A stretch of 64,000 nucleotides of DNA from Tetraselmis striata (GCA_006384855.1 VCJN01002889.1:124001-188000); one strand, 5' to 3'; positions 21,703 through 33,129 are shown, numbered from the stretch's first letter. The notes: generated from the letters alone by a model not told the origin. Program-made: numbers and translations.

Positions 21703-21765
21703 CGAGAGAGAGAGAGAGAGAGAGAAAGAGACAGCGAGAGACAGAGAGACAGACAGAGACAAAGA
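21703..21765 (+). repeat. GA/GACA microsatellite
   Basis: A run of GAGAGAGA from 21703 passes into GAGACAGACAGAGACA-type units. Confidence 0.95.
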
Positions 21766-22572
21766 CATAAAGATCTGAACTTCGCATAGTCCCATGGAAC
21801 TGTAGATAGTCGGAGAGCATAATGACATCCCAGTTGGGTAGCTTAATATAACTGGAAAGCCCTTCTCGAAGTTGATAAAGTGAAGACCACACGGGTGTGG
21901 GTCCCGCGGGCCTAAATGATATCATAATAAAATTGATGATGCCAGACGAGTCAAATAAGTATTACGCCCCCACCGCCCATATCAGCACTCTGTGGGGAAT
22001 GGCAAGTTAGTTGCTATTGGTATCTGAGACATTTCGACCACCAGTAGGATTAAGGATCGCTGCAAAAAAAAAACTCACTCAACATGAGTAGCCGTGCAGT
22101 AGTAGATACGACGATATGCCCCCCCCCCCCCCCCCCCCCCCCCAGAATCCTCAAGGGCCCCCATCCAGAAAACATCTTGCTTAGTCCCTTGTTGTCCTAC
22201 GAACCCTTTCCGTGCATGGGCGGCAATGCCCAATTGGCGTCTTGGTGACATGACATGTCTTCATTTACCTTCTGTTGTCCCCACTGACATACTATTATAA
22301 TACGCCGCGGTCTATTTAAAACGGCCGTGATGAGCGAACTGGCGTCAGCCACTTATTAGAGGTGGGGGGTGCGGATCAAACGGGGCATTGCTTGACAGAA
22401 GGCCGCTGCGCCATGGCCCAAGCACCGACACGGGCGCACGGAAAGGGAGACATATATCCCGACCTTTGAAATGCACAAGATGCGTCTGATGGAAACAGTG
22501 CGAAATAACCACACCCATCATGATATATGGGAAAGCACAAGCAGGGTGCACTTGGGCTGTAAATTGTTCCAT

Positions 22573-22577
22573 TTACA
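22573..22577 (-). terminator. Probable polyadenylation signal of CHLM (TGTAA)
   Basis: TGTAA on the minus strand, about 95 bases past the CHLM stop. TGTAA is the usual signal in many chlorophycean algae. Confidence 0.45.
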
Positions 22578-22670
22578 CAATTGTATTGATGCGCATTAAC
22601 ACACGCGATGACACTCGACGAGGCGCCGCTCCGCGTGGCCGCCGGCCGGCTCGCCGCGCTCTCGCAGCGT

Positions 22671-25355
22671 CTACTCGCGCACGGCCTCCAGCAGGCGGGA
22701 GAAGTAGAACTGCGTGGCGGTCATCTCGCGCTTGACCACCTTGAAGCCCGCCTCGTTCAGCGACCGCTCCACGTCCGCCTCTGCGTGCAGGTAAGCGCGC
22801 GTCGCCTGTCGCCACGCATCGGTCCGCCAGTCAGCGCACCGCCTGGGGAATCCCTCAAAGCCCAGCACCGAGGGCTGGCATCTCCTCTGCCCTCTCTTTA
22901 CGGCCGGATGCCCTACGAGAGCGGAGCCCGCCGAGCAACGTGTACCGAGTCCCCCCGCCGCTGCGTGCAGAGATTCGAAGAAGTCACTGTGCTCTGCGGG
23001 GCACTTCAAGCTCAAAATCGCCGATGTTCTTTTGCCTCCTCGAGTCCAAGCTTCAGTGCTACATTCGTGGCGCGTTCCGAAATGTTTCAAGATGGGCGCA
23101 GTGATTCCCTCTTCCCAGCAGTAACTAGCGGACCCGGGGCGTGGTTACAGTACACGGGTAGGCGGTCAACTTTGTCGCGGCGGGGAGGTGTCATCTCAGG
23201 CAGCGTTGCGGCCGCAGGGGATCGGGCGCACCTTGGAGGGGCCGGGGAAGAACTCGCCGATGCGCTTGAGCACCGCGTAGTAGGGCGTGTAAGGCGCGAA
23301 AGCTGACCACGAGGCGGCGCTCCGACAGGGAGGCCAGGTGCTTCACCATGTTGTCCGCCTTGTCCTGCGCGCTCGCGCCGCCTTTGTCGTCAGCATATGG
23401 CACCGCCCCAGGCAGGTGCGGGCGCCAGCATTGCTACGCACGGCACGCCACGCTCCCTTACCCCGCCGCCCCTCCTTTCCCCCACCCTCTCCCACTCCGC
23501 CATGGCATCGTGCTTGGCTGTGTGGGTTGGGCGGGGCGGTGGCTGCCGGCCCCGGCCGCACCTGAGGGTAGTGGATCATGACATCCAGGCACGTCACGGT
23601 GTCGTACTTGCCCGTCACCGACCTGTCAGGAAAGCACATCAGAGGGGTGGTCACAGTCCCCCTTCCCGGCCAAAGGAGCCTGACCTGTGCACCCCTGGAA
23701 ATTGTGCGCCCGCAGGTGTGATGTGATGTTGCGGTGGTAGTGGTGTTGATGTTGCGTGGCTGGGTGGGCTGTCCAATATTCCAAGGAAGGGGGGGGGGGG
23801 GGGGGAGGAGGAGGGGGGGGGGCGCACTCGAGGTCCAGCGCCTCAAAGGTGGGCGCCACCGCCGGCTTGCTGCCCGCTTTCTGCGCCGCGGCCTCGTAGC
23901 GCTTCGCCGCCTCGCCGGCCATGGCGGAGGAGATGTCGCTCGCGCTGACAGTGGCGCCCTGATGCGCAGGCGGGAAGCGAGTCAGCCGCGGCGCAGCGGG
24001 TGGGTATGCGCTGGGCATGCCACACGCGAGAGGGCGCCCGCAACATCCTATCAAGTATACCCCCAAACTCAGTTTAGGTGAAGTCAAGCATCTTCTGCGT
24101 TGACACCAAATGGCACCACTGTAATAACCTTCTGGACACAATAGTTTCAGGCAGTGACTTTTGCATCAGCAGATGGCTTCGTCTGTACTTGAGACGCCGG
24201 CAAAGGCGTCTTCCGGTGCTACAGGTTGGAGGTTCAGCTGTCCAAAGTGACCCAGCTACACAAAGACAATTTGGTAAACAATCCGGAGCTTTGCGGAAAA
24301 CAGTCTCGGTGGATGGCTGTGCCGCCGCCAGTGCATGTGCTTGACGAGATTGCAGCAAGGGGCGGGGTGGGGGAGGGGAGGGGGACCTTGAGTGCCAGAG
24401 GGATGGCCAGGCTGCCGGTGCCGCAGCCGGCGTCCGCGATGGTCATGCCCTCCACGCCGCCCTCCTCCTCAAACCAGCCGAGCACCTTCTCCACCGTCAC
24501 CGCGTGCCCGGTGCGGATGTCCAGCTGCACCTTGTTCACCTCGTCCGTCTCGCCGTAGATCTTGTTCCAGCGGCTGAAGCCCTCGGTGTTGAAGTAGTTC
24601 TTCACCTGCCGGTCGATGGAGGAGAGGGCGAGGGGGTTGGGGGGGGGGGGGGGGATCAGCACCGTGCCATTATTGTTATGGGAGGCGGCTGAGCCCCTCC
24701 GCCCACATAAAAGTCCAGGCAAGCGGCAGCACGCGCGGCTCACCGCCGCCAGCTCGTCGCCGCTGGTCTCCTTCATCTGCTCCTGTCGCCGCTTCTCGGG
24801 GTCGGCGGCCACGAGGGCGGCGCTCAGGGCGGCGATGGCGGCGCCGCCACCGACCGCCAGGCTCGCGTTGGGTGTGTCTGCCACAACCACCATCAATCTC
24901 AGGGTGAGTTGTCTCACTACTGCCAGTGAGAGGGTGAAAAGGGATGGGGAGGTGGGTGGATGGGGCGAGGAAGGTGGTAAATTGGGGTGAAAGACAAGGA
25001 GGGGAGGGACAAATCGGCAGGACGGTGCATGTGCTGAGGAGGCTGGCGACGCAGGACGAAATACACCACTCGTACGGCTGAGGGGGAGGGGGTATCCGGG
25101 CAGGATGTGAGGCGCACCAGAGATAGCCTGCACGATGTCGGATGCGGACGCCGGGAGGGCGCCGAGCAGCGCGGCCGCTGCCGCCGCCGCCGCGCCGGCC
25201 GCCTTGGGGTGGCTCTTCAGCGCGCAGGTGGTGACCGCGCGCGACGGCTGCCCGCGCGCCTGCAGGCTGGCGGGCCGGCCGCTGGGCGTGGGTCGCCCGG
25301 CCATGCGGGGGGCGGAGGTTGTGGAGAGCATCATGCTGGACGTATCTGTGAGCAA
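22671..25355 (-). CDS. CHLM: Magnesium-protoporphyrin IX O-methyltransferase, plastid (one apparent frameshift)
   Basis: It transfers a methyl group from S-adenosylmethionine to Mg-protoporphyrin IX in chlorophyll synthesis, at plastid membranes. Exons on the minus strand: 25355-25118, 24877-24744, 24605-24387, 23958-23828, 23622-23562, 23364-23232, 22805-22671. Exon 1 gives an Ala/Ser/Arg-rich transit peptide (MMLSTTSAPRMAGRPTPSG) and a hydrophobic stretch. Exon 3 has NYFNTEGFSRWNKIYGETD and the SAM-binding motif DAGCGTGSLAIPLAL. Exon 5 has YDTVTCLDVMIHYPQ, and exons 6-7 give RIGEFFPGPSK and ATRAYLHAEADVE, all hallmarks of ChlM. The exons total 1,051 bases; removing one base of the AAA at 23299-23301 restores the frame and gives 349 residues. 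The start fits the transit peptide. A TGTAA sits about 95 bases after the stop (22573-22577). Confidence 0.93.
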
Positions 25356-26074
25356 GCAGCACCGTGCGCGGGGCTCAGCGGGGCAGACACGACGACGATA
25401 ATGCGGTCGAGTTGATGATGTCGCGAGATGACCAACCGGGCTGGCCCAGAGAGGGGGGCGCGCAGTGGCCTTCGATCCGGCGTAAGCTATTGAACAAGGT
25501 TTAAATTCCTATCAACGAGGCGACGTCTATAAGAATCCTGTAAGTAGGCGGGCTGCAGTACGATTGCAGGGCGGAGGGAGGCGGGTGGGGGGGCGCAAGC
25601 TCGTGTGGACAGGCGAGTTGTTTCGTTCCCCCTAAATGAACAGGCCGAGTCGAATAGCATGACGGATGAGCGAGCAGTGGCATCCTCCTGGAACTACACC
25701 GAATCGGCGAGCTGCCGCACGCCGGCATGTTCGATGCTGGATTTCTGCCGATACATCACCTGTTCGAAGGAATGTGCTGAGTGTGGTGCTGGGACGGCTG
25801 GACGGGGGTGGTGGTGTGAGTGGCGGAGCTGCCGGAGGGAAACACGTCGAGTTCGCCGGTCGAGCAGGTTGGCCGTATATCTATTGATGGGCGGTATATC
25901 TGCTCGTGGCGGGGCCGAGAACACCTCGCAGCTCTTCCTGTACATATCGCGTCAAGATTCCGTTACAATAGCGTCTAAATACATCGCCGCCATTGCGGTG
26001 CCAGGTTGTACGCCAGGCTGGCGCCACAGATCTGGTGTGAAATCTGGGGTTTTGTAGCTAGGTTTTCATCTGAT

Positions 26075-26156
26075 GTATAAGGGTTTATATGGGTTCATAA
26101 GTTAAATACAAGGGTTACAAGGGTTTACACAGACAGTTCTTTCGTAAAGGGTTTAC
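26075..26156 (+). repeat. Degenerate AGGGTTTA-like repeats
   Basis: AAGGGTTTA, TGGGTTCA, AAGGGTTA, AAGGGTTTA and AAGGGTTTA occur within about 80 bases. They resemble the plant-type telomere unit TTTAGGG but are imperfect and irregularly spaced. Confidence 0.5.
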
Positions 26157-26187
26157 ACGCATGGCAAACCTTTTCCCGATTGTCCTT

Positions 26188-26244
26188 TTTTTTTGGTGAT
26201 TTCCTGATATCGCATCGCCTTCTGCTGCTAGCTCATGTAAAAAC
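26188..26244 (-). repeat. Dispersed CATGAGCTAGC repeat, inverted copy
   Basis: On the minus strand it reads TTTACATGAGCTAGCAGCAG, then AAGGCGATGCGATATCAGGA and AATCACCAAAAA. It is the fullest copy in the window next to those in the SEC63 intron. Confidence 0.8.
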
Positions 26245-26823
26245 TAGTTTTGTACACGCATGGCAAAACCACCGCCCTGCAATGTGTTCGTCGCAGGATC
26301 TACGGAATATTTCGTGATATTCTTCGGCAGCACCCTGACGAGGGGGGGTTGCGTGATGCGTGCTGCGGCGGTGTGCGGTCCCGGCCTCCCCACCGGCAAG
26401 CAGGGGGGGCAAAATGAGGTGGACCGGCCGCTCCGACCGAAGACTGGATTATCGGGCGCAGCACCGAGATCAAATATACCGCGCTGAGCCATCCTGTCGC
26501 TGAGCCTGCTCGGCGCTCTTTGGCGGGGTGCAGCAGATAACTGGCCAGCGCTCCGTCATCATCAAGCACACATGACAGCAACAGAAGCGATGGCCCAGAA
26601 AGAGACCGGCCAGGGCTTGGAGGTAGCGCCGCCCCGCCTCGCTGTGCCTGAGTCGAGAGCCACTCTCGTCCCTAAACTGCGCGCGGCATACGTGAATATG
26701 TGCTGATCGGTTTATATTCCTCAGCAAGGAATCTGTGGTTCTGTGCTGCGGCTTGCGGCTGCACGTCGCTGAGCCGCCTCCGGCCATCTTCTCCCACCCG
26801 ATGCGCCACAGGCCAGGGCGGCA

Positions 26824-27902
26824 ATGGCAGCGAAGAGGAAGCGGCTGGTGCTGCATAAGCAGCCGCTGGCGACGATGTACCACTTCTCCGCCGCGGTGGT
26901 CAAGGGCGTCGGGGCGGCCTGCCGGTGCGGGCGCGCGCCCCCCGTGATGGGCCCGAGGGGGGAGCGGCCGAGCGGGCGGGTTGTAAGGGGCGGGGGGCGC
27001 GCGAGGGGTCAACCTGGGGAGCGACAGCGGAGCGTGCGGCGCCTCTGACTGCCCGACCCACCGTGCCCGCAGGGAGTTCCTGAAGCACCCCACCTTCATC
27101 GTGTTCATCGCGCCAATGGCCATGTGCTACGCCGCCCTGAAGTACAACAACTCCTACCCCGCCGAGCTGGCGGAGCTGGAGGAGTGGGCGTCGTACCTGG
27201 TGTGGTGGCTTGGGCTAGGCATCCTGTCCTCCATCGGCCTGGGCACCGGCATGCACTCGGGCATCCTCTTCATGTTCCCGCACATCCTCAAGGTGCGCCC
27301 AGGCAAAGCAGGGAGGGGGGCATCACGGCCCAGTTCCCCACCGGCATCCGCCCCTCAGGGGACTGACTGCGCTGACGGTACTCCCTCCATCTCGCCCGAT
27401 AGGTGTGCCTGGCGGCGGAGAAGTGCGGGCACATGAACTTTGATTCGCGCAGCGACAAGTGGTACTCCTCGCGGGGCTTCACCTGCCTGGAGGCGGACGG
27501 CGCCGAGCTGCCCGAGTACTGGAACATCGTGAAGAAGGTGCGCTGCGGCAGGGATCCATACCAGGGTTTGGGGTAGAGGCTCAGAAAGGGGGGGGAGGGG
27601 TGCGAACCCTGCGGAGCATAGAAAGAGAGGGGGGGGGGGGGGGGGGGGCGGAGGGCTGAGCGGAGGTGTCCTCGGGTGGCTTCCCCCAATCAGGTGATTC
27701 TCACCTGTATCGTGTGGGGCAGCGGGACGGCCATCGGGGAGATCCCGCCATACGCGATAAGCTTCTCGGCGGCCAAGGCGGGGCGGGACAACGAGGACAT
27801 GGAGGAGCTGCTGGAGGAGACACACCACACTCGCAAGGAGGTCGGGCTAGTGGCCTACACGGTCTCGCGCACCAAGGCGTGGATGTTCTCGCTCATCCAG
27901 GG

Positions 27903-27937
<35 letters not shown>

Positions 27938-29213
27938 TTTTGCCTGGCTGGTCATTTGCTCCGTGAAATGACATCCCAAAGACTACAAGTCATGCTTCCC
28001 TGCGTCCTCGCGCCATCCGCCCGCTGACTCGCACTGCCCCGCAGGTACGGCTTCTGGGCGGTGCTGCTGCTGAGCTCGTGGCCCAACGCGATGTTCGACC
28101 TCTGCGGCATCTGCTGCGGCCACTTCATGATGCCCTTCTGGGAGTTTTTCGGCGCAGTCTACATCGGCAAGGCGCTCTTCAAGTCGACCGCGCAGGCCGC
28201 GGCGCTCGTGACTATCTTCAGCCGCGACCACCGCGAGGACGTGCTGCGTGTGGTGGAGCGCCTCATCCCCGGCCGCATCCACGCGCTGGACCGCTACCTC
28301 CCGCCCGACCTGCGGAAGCCGCCGGCGGAGCTGCTGCACCACGTCATCAACGGCAAGATCGACGCCTTCCAGCAGGGCCTGGAAGTGCGGGCCGCCGCCG
28401 CGGGGCAGCCGCCCAGGTGCGGCGCCTTGCCCTCCCCACCACGGCTACCCGCCGAGCCGGCCCGCCCTCTCCCGTTCTCCGCCCGTGTCCATAGCATCAC
28501 CACACACAGCACACACCATCCTGGCACAGAATGCGGGATGCCGATGCCCCTGTGTTTGCCCCAACTCTGCGTAAGTGACACCTTATCAAGTTGTTACCCA
28601 TTCAACCCCCAGCACCACACGGCAGCCAGTAAGAGTCCGTCCTTCCCGCAGCACGGGGCTGCGTCCTCGGCGCCACAAGATACCCACAAAACTATCCCCG
28701 TTTGTGCACTGTATATCCACTTTAGTATTGTTTGGCCGTGCTGGCATCCCGTGCACCCGGTAGGCGACACATGCGCTCCTTGCCTCCTTGCCATGGCTCC
28801 CCATGTATGTGCGCGTCCCGCGTGGGTTGGCGGGACTGGCCAAATCAGCCGCAGTAGCGTGCTCCCTATTAGCAGCGGGCTGTCGAATGGCTGCTCAACC
28901 GGGCGCTGCGCACGCACTGCTGGGGGCAGGCAGCAGGGCCACTGACCCCCCCCCCCCCCCCCTTACCACCCACCCACCACCCCCCCGGGTGGCTGCGTGC
29001 GCCCGCAGGCCCCTGGCGGACCGGCTGACCGGTGCGTTTGGCAGCTGGGGGGCCGCACGGTCCACGCTGGCGGGGCTGACGCCCAGCCTGTGGGGCGCGT
29101 GGATGGGGCTGCTGATCGGGGCGTTCCTGGTGTCGTGCGTGCACCAGATAGCGCAGCAGCACGCCGCCGACATGGACCGCGAGGCGCTGCTGCGCGAGCA
29201 GAAGGGGCAGTGA
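26824..29213 (+). CDS. VMP1: VMP1/KMS1-like ER membrane protein
   Basis: Vacuole membrane protein 1 homologues are multi-pass ER proteins of the DedA/VTT (scramblase) superfamily that act in autophagosome formation and ER contacts. Exons: 26824-26924, 27073-27292, 27403-27537, 27694-27902, 28045-28416, 29009-29213; phases agree and give 413 residues. Family marks: LVLHKQPLATMYHF near the start; GILSSIGLGTGMHSGILFMF; VWGSGTAIGEIPPYAIS; then SSWPNAMFDLCGICCGHFMM and PFWEFFGAVYIGKALFKSTA. A last hydrophobic segment (LWGAWMGLLIGAFLVSCVHQ) precedes a charged tail. The ATG at 26824 gives an N-terminus of normal family form. A TGTAA stands 43 bases past the stop. It diverges from CHLM and converges with RPS30. 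Confidence 0.92.
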
Positions 29214-29255
29214 GGGGTCCCCGGGGCGCCGGGTCCCCCCCCCTCCCTGGGTAGC

Positions 29256-29260
29256 TGTAA
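29256..29260 (+). terminator. Probable polyadenylation signal of VMP1 (TGTAA)
   Basis: TGTAA 43 bases after the VMP1 stop codon. Confidence 0.45.
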
Positions 29261-30803
29261 CTCTTGATACCGTGACGGCTCCCGCCATTGGAAGCAAGTC
29301 GGGTGTCTGTACACTTATTTGAAGCGAAATTTGAAATTGGTACAACTCCAACTCGGTCAAGTGTTCGTCTTGACAAGCTGTCTTCACTCGGCATCAGGGA
29401 AGGGCCCGCCCCTGGCGAACCCGCATAGGGTCCGCTACTGTACACATGCAGACGGCGTTGAAGGCGTTGCCGCCGGAAACAGAGCGCCGGTGCAGCTGTC
29501 CACCTTTCTGGCGGGCCTCGAGAACTCGGCGCCCCAAAGTCGCCCGGGCTTGGCAATGCCGGGTGGCGAGGCTGCATGCGCTCGGGATGGTGCCAAGACG
29601 TACGGGTACATCCTGGGGGCTGATGCGTGATAATAATCTGAACGATAATCTGTCCGACCGCTCGAAGGTCGAGCTGAGATGATTGCGGAGGTGTGGATAG
29701 TGTTCCTGTGCCGGGCAGTATTCAGCCCGGCGACGTCCATGTTCATATCACTGCGCAGAGTTGATTCGGTGCGTCGTCACCCAGCATAGATAGGAGGGCG
29801 TGTTTAGGTGCCCGCTGGACGGGATCGCCGCAGTCCGTTACACAGCGTACATACGCCGGCGGCGCGATGGTACGTGGTGGATGATACCGGACGGACCATA
29901 AATAGATACTTGTGCGTGGTTCAGCGTCAAACAACAAATGACTGCTGGCCATGCATGTTCCGACACCAGCGAAGTTCATTCGTTTGCCACCCAACGAGTC
30001 CCGGCCGCCACGCATACCACAACAGGTGACGCATTTCCGTCTTCGCGGACCGTAATGTCTATTCAAGCTACAGGTCACATGTGACCGTTTGCATGCGCAA
30101 TGGGCCGCATGCGACCTCGCATTAGGCATTTGGTTTAGGGTGCACACTTGAAGAGCGGCTGCGGGAGGTGGCTCATCTTGATTTATGGTATGTTGGGCAA
30201 TAGTCGAGAGAGCGTAGATCAAATTTTAGAATGTGGGGCGTGCCAACGCACTTTTTGCATCCAGGGCAGCTGTTCTTGACGCCATTTTTGCATCCAGATG
30301 CCGACGCACATACAAGCACCCGAATACTTGCTCCCAGAATCGAGGCGCCGGCGGATTTTTCGTAGCTCAGTGACGATGTCGTCCAGATGTGAGCCGTGCA
30401 GGGCAGGGCGGGTTCTCAAAAGAATTGTTCTTGTAAATGGGCCGGCACTCGTAGTGTGGCGTTATTTGGTACCACATCGGGATGGAGTGCTGGAGACGAT
30501 GGCTCCTCACATGTGGCTTTGAAACGGCGCCGATGGTCAAACTGCATGGTCAAAAACACACGGTGTAGGGGGCTTGCCAGGTGCCAAATGAGCACCGGTG
30601 ACTGATTGCTGCGTCAAACTGTTGGACAATCCCAGAAAATCAATTTCGGGTCGTCGTCCATTACCCAGCATGGGGCAGCCGGGGCTACCCCTATCCATAT
30701 GCAGATGACATAATTGTGCAATGAATACATGATTTGCAAGACCAGTGGATGGTTTGTAGGTGCTTTGATACATGTTCGAGAATTAGAGTTGAAGGGGGGT
30801 GTG

Positions 30804-30858
30804 CGCACCAGGCACTGGGTACCCACATGGGGATTTGTGTGGTACATATCCTTACACT
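30804..30858 (+). repeat. 55-bp direct repeat, copy 1
   Basis: It begins CGCACCAGGCACTGGGTACC and ends with ACATATCCTTACACT. A second copy lies 277 bases downstream with about three differences. Copy 1 runs straight into a C-run. Confidence 0.9.
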
Positions 30859-31080
30859 CCACCCCCCCCCCCCCCCCCCCCCCATAGGATGGAGGACCTC
30901 CTCCAGCAACGTTTCGGCTTGGATTCGGTGGCGATCCGCATTGGCCGGGTCGTCCAATATTGCGGGATATCATATCATATTATATGTTTCTCCGCGGGAT
31001 CGAACGCGGATCGAACCCGTGTTTCTCGCACGGATCCGATGCGTGCGTAGAAGCACCAACTGTAAGGATACTGCGCAAAA

Positions 31081-31135
31081 CGCACCAGGCACTGGGTACC
31101 CACATGAGGATTTGTGTGGTACATATCTTTACACT
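31081..31135 (+). repeat. 55-bp direct repeat, copy 2
   Basis: It begins CGCACCAGGCACTGGGTACC, in the same orientation as copy 1. Confidence 0.9.
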
Positions 31136-31753
31136 GTCACATGTGACCCCGTTTCAGCAGCTTCAATAGACAGTGAGTTTGCGACATTTACTTGCTCTGG
31201 GCGTCTGTATGCCGCACTCGATTCCCCGAGCCAACACCAGCTGCACTGATGAGACACTACTTCGACCCACGCCGGCGGATATCAGCAGCCTGAGGGCCCA
31301 TCTTGTACTGTCTGCTGCAGTGGGGATGGCGGCGCTTCCGAAACAACCCCCCTCCCCGACAGAGCCCCGCCCGTGCCTGGCTGGATTGATGACAGAGATG
31401 CATGCAGTGCAACACAGCACAGGGTCTACAGAGCGCATTGTGCGTTGGAGCGGACATTTACAATCGGCGGCGGGCAGCCCCCGGGCTCAAGGCGGGCGGG
31501 CAAGCGCGCGGGCGCTGGATCCCCGCCAGCTTAGCTCTGAGGCTGCGGGTGGGGAGCGCCGCGTCCCCGCGAGCGGCTCCGTGCCCTGCGCGTCACGCAG
31601 GAACAGGTGGGTGAGTGGGGCGACGCGCAAGGAGGAGGGAGGAGGGCATGTAAGCAGGGTGGTGGTAAAGGGGGGGAGGGGTACAAATGATGAAGTTCTA
31701 AGCCAGGCGGAGAAGGGCCCGGCGCCAGCAGCTCACCAGGACACATCACCCAT

Positions 31754-32650
31754 TTACTGAGAGTTGGGTCCCTTCTTCTTGCCGATGCCAACCACTGCGT
31801 GCAGGAGGCATCAGTGTCAGTGGCGGCCCCCGAAGGCGCTTCTCCACACGACAACAAACAGAAGCCTGCCAGCAGGGCATGCACGGCAGGCGGTGGGCCA
31901 GGCCACTCACCAACGTTCACAAAGCGGCGGTTGTACTTGATGCGCTTCATGGCGCGGCCCTTGGGCAGCTTCTTCTTGTCCTGGGCGTCGACCTTGGGCG
32001 TCTGGCCGCGCACCTTACCGGCACGGGCCAAAGAACCGTGGACCTTTCCTGTCGACACAGGCGGGGCAACGCAGCGGCGCCCCGCATCAGCACCCGCGCC
32101 AGGCAGCTAGGCGGTGGAACGCGCCAACCACTAACTATGATATGGGGCTGCTGCGTTTGCTGTCCGGCTTTTCCCGGCCGGGCTTGCCGCTTTGGCAGTA
32201 ACAGAGACAACAGAAGCGACGTCCAGCCCGGCTACTCCACGGAGCAGTTCCGCGGCAAGTTCGGGTGCTGTGCACTGCCGGGCGGGCCGCACGCATCCGC
32301 AGGCCTACCCACCCCTCGCGCTGCAACCCCCCCCGACCCCCACGCCCCTTCCCTCCCACCAGCCCGGAGCCGTTCACCCACACGGGTGGGAACCGGTAAC
32401 GGCCAGCCACCTCGCGGGTGCGTTGCCGGTCCGGCGGCTCAGCGAGTGGGCGGGCGGGCGATGGTGGAGGGAGGATCCGCGCGCAGCTGCGCGCGCCGGC
32501 CGCCGCCGCCGCCTCCCTACGGTAAAATGCTCGTACGGAGCCGCCGCAGCACGTTGGCTGCCGCCCGGACCCGCCGCCCCGGGCACCTGGCAGGGTTTTG
32601 GAATGGCATGCACGCGTATGGAGGGAAATCCCGGGAGAGTTCGCACCCAT
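31754..32650 (-). CDS. RPS30: 40S ribosomal protein eS30
   Basis: This is a small basic protein of the 40S subunit. The main exon 32048-31911 gives [19 protein letters not shown] and then NRRFVNV; the last exon 31794-31754 gives [12 protein letters not shown] and TAA. Both match eS30 throughout. The main exon begins GAAAGGTC after an AG, so the frame needs a preceding ATGG. On the minus strand ATGG followed by the donor GTGCGA occurs at 32650-32647, giving MGKVHGS and 60 residues, the usual length of free eS30. That first coding exon of four bases is inference; other ATGG sites upstream could serve. There is no ubiquitin-like (FUBI) fusion, as in plants and green algae and unlike animals. Confidence 0.88.
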
Positions 32651-33129
32651 GTTGAGGAGCGGAGGCTGGAAACTCGGTGGCAACGAGGTGAGGTGGTGGC
32701 GGCGGGACGCAAAGGAGACGCTTCGGGGTTCCCTCTGGTCTCTTTGTGGCCGCCCAGCAGCAGCAGAGCCGTGCCGGCACTCCAGCAGCGCGTAGCGTAC
32801 GAGCACCGCCAACGCGCGGCAAGCAGCCGACTTGCCCCCTGCTCGAACAATCGATCCAGCACGACATCGAGGCGTAAGCGAGACGCGCATTTGATGGCAT
32901 AATGACGACAACAAAGACGACGACGACGACTACTACTACTATATACTGACAGATACGTGGCATCTTACCGTTCTTATGTAGCGACCTTCCCGGTACCGGT
33001 TTGAATTACAAAAGCGACGACCTTCCCGGTACCGGTACGGCCGTGGTATTAAATGTGATTACATGAGCTAGACGCAACATTCAAGAAATCCACACAGAAA
33101 TCCAGAAGGAAATCCAGAAGGAAATCCAG
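32651..33129. other. Upstream of RPS30; triplet and short repeats
   Basis: It holds a GACGACGACTACTACTA triplet patch (32901-32942), GGTACCGG-rich repeats resembling those of the SEC63 intron (32985-33045), a half copy of the CATGAGCTAGC repeat (33057-33074) and four short AGAAATCC/AGGAAATCC units (33085-33129). Confidence 0.6.

Larger units (their letters stand above)
18902..22670. other. Gene-poor stretch between CACTA copy A and CHLM
   Basis: It has a 154-bp tandem pair (20928-21240), a GA microsatellite (21703-21724), small ATATTGGCATCAAGAGCA-type repeats near 19946-19987 and a C-run of about 24 (22119-22143). AT content is higher than in the flanks. No open frame shows family resemblance. 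Confidence 0.5.
25356..26823. other. Shared upstream region of CHLM and VMP1
   Basis: The two genes diverge from this 1.47-kb stretch, so both promoters should lie here. I see no clear TATA box. A block of AGGGTTT-like repeats (26075-26156) and an inverted copy of the dispersed CATGAGCTAGC repeat (26188-26244) are present; the phrase ACACGCATGGCAAA occurs twice (26153, 26254). Confidence 0.55.
29214..31753. other. Region between convergent VMP1 and RPS30
   Basis: Apart from the polyadenylation signal and a 55-bp direct repeat pair (30804, 31081), I see no supported gene. A C-run of 22 lies at 30862-30883. Confidence 0.5.

Noticed and set aside
31878-32902. Plus- and minus-strand frames of 236-259 codons over RPS30 and its upstream region
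   Set aside because: They are GC-rich shadows opposite or beside the true RPS30 exons.
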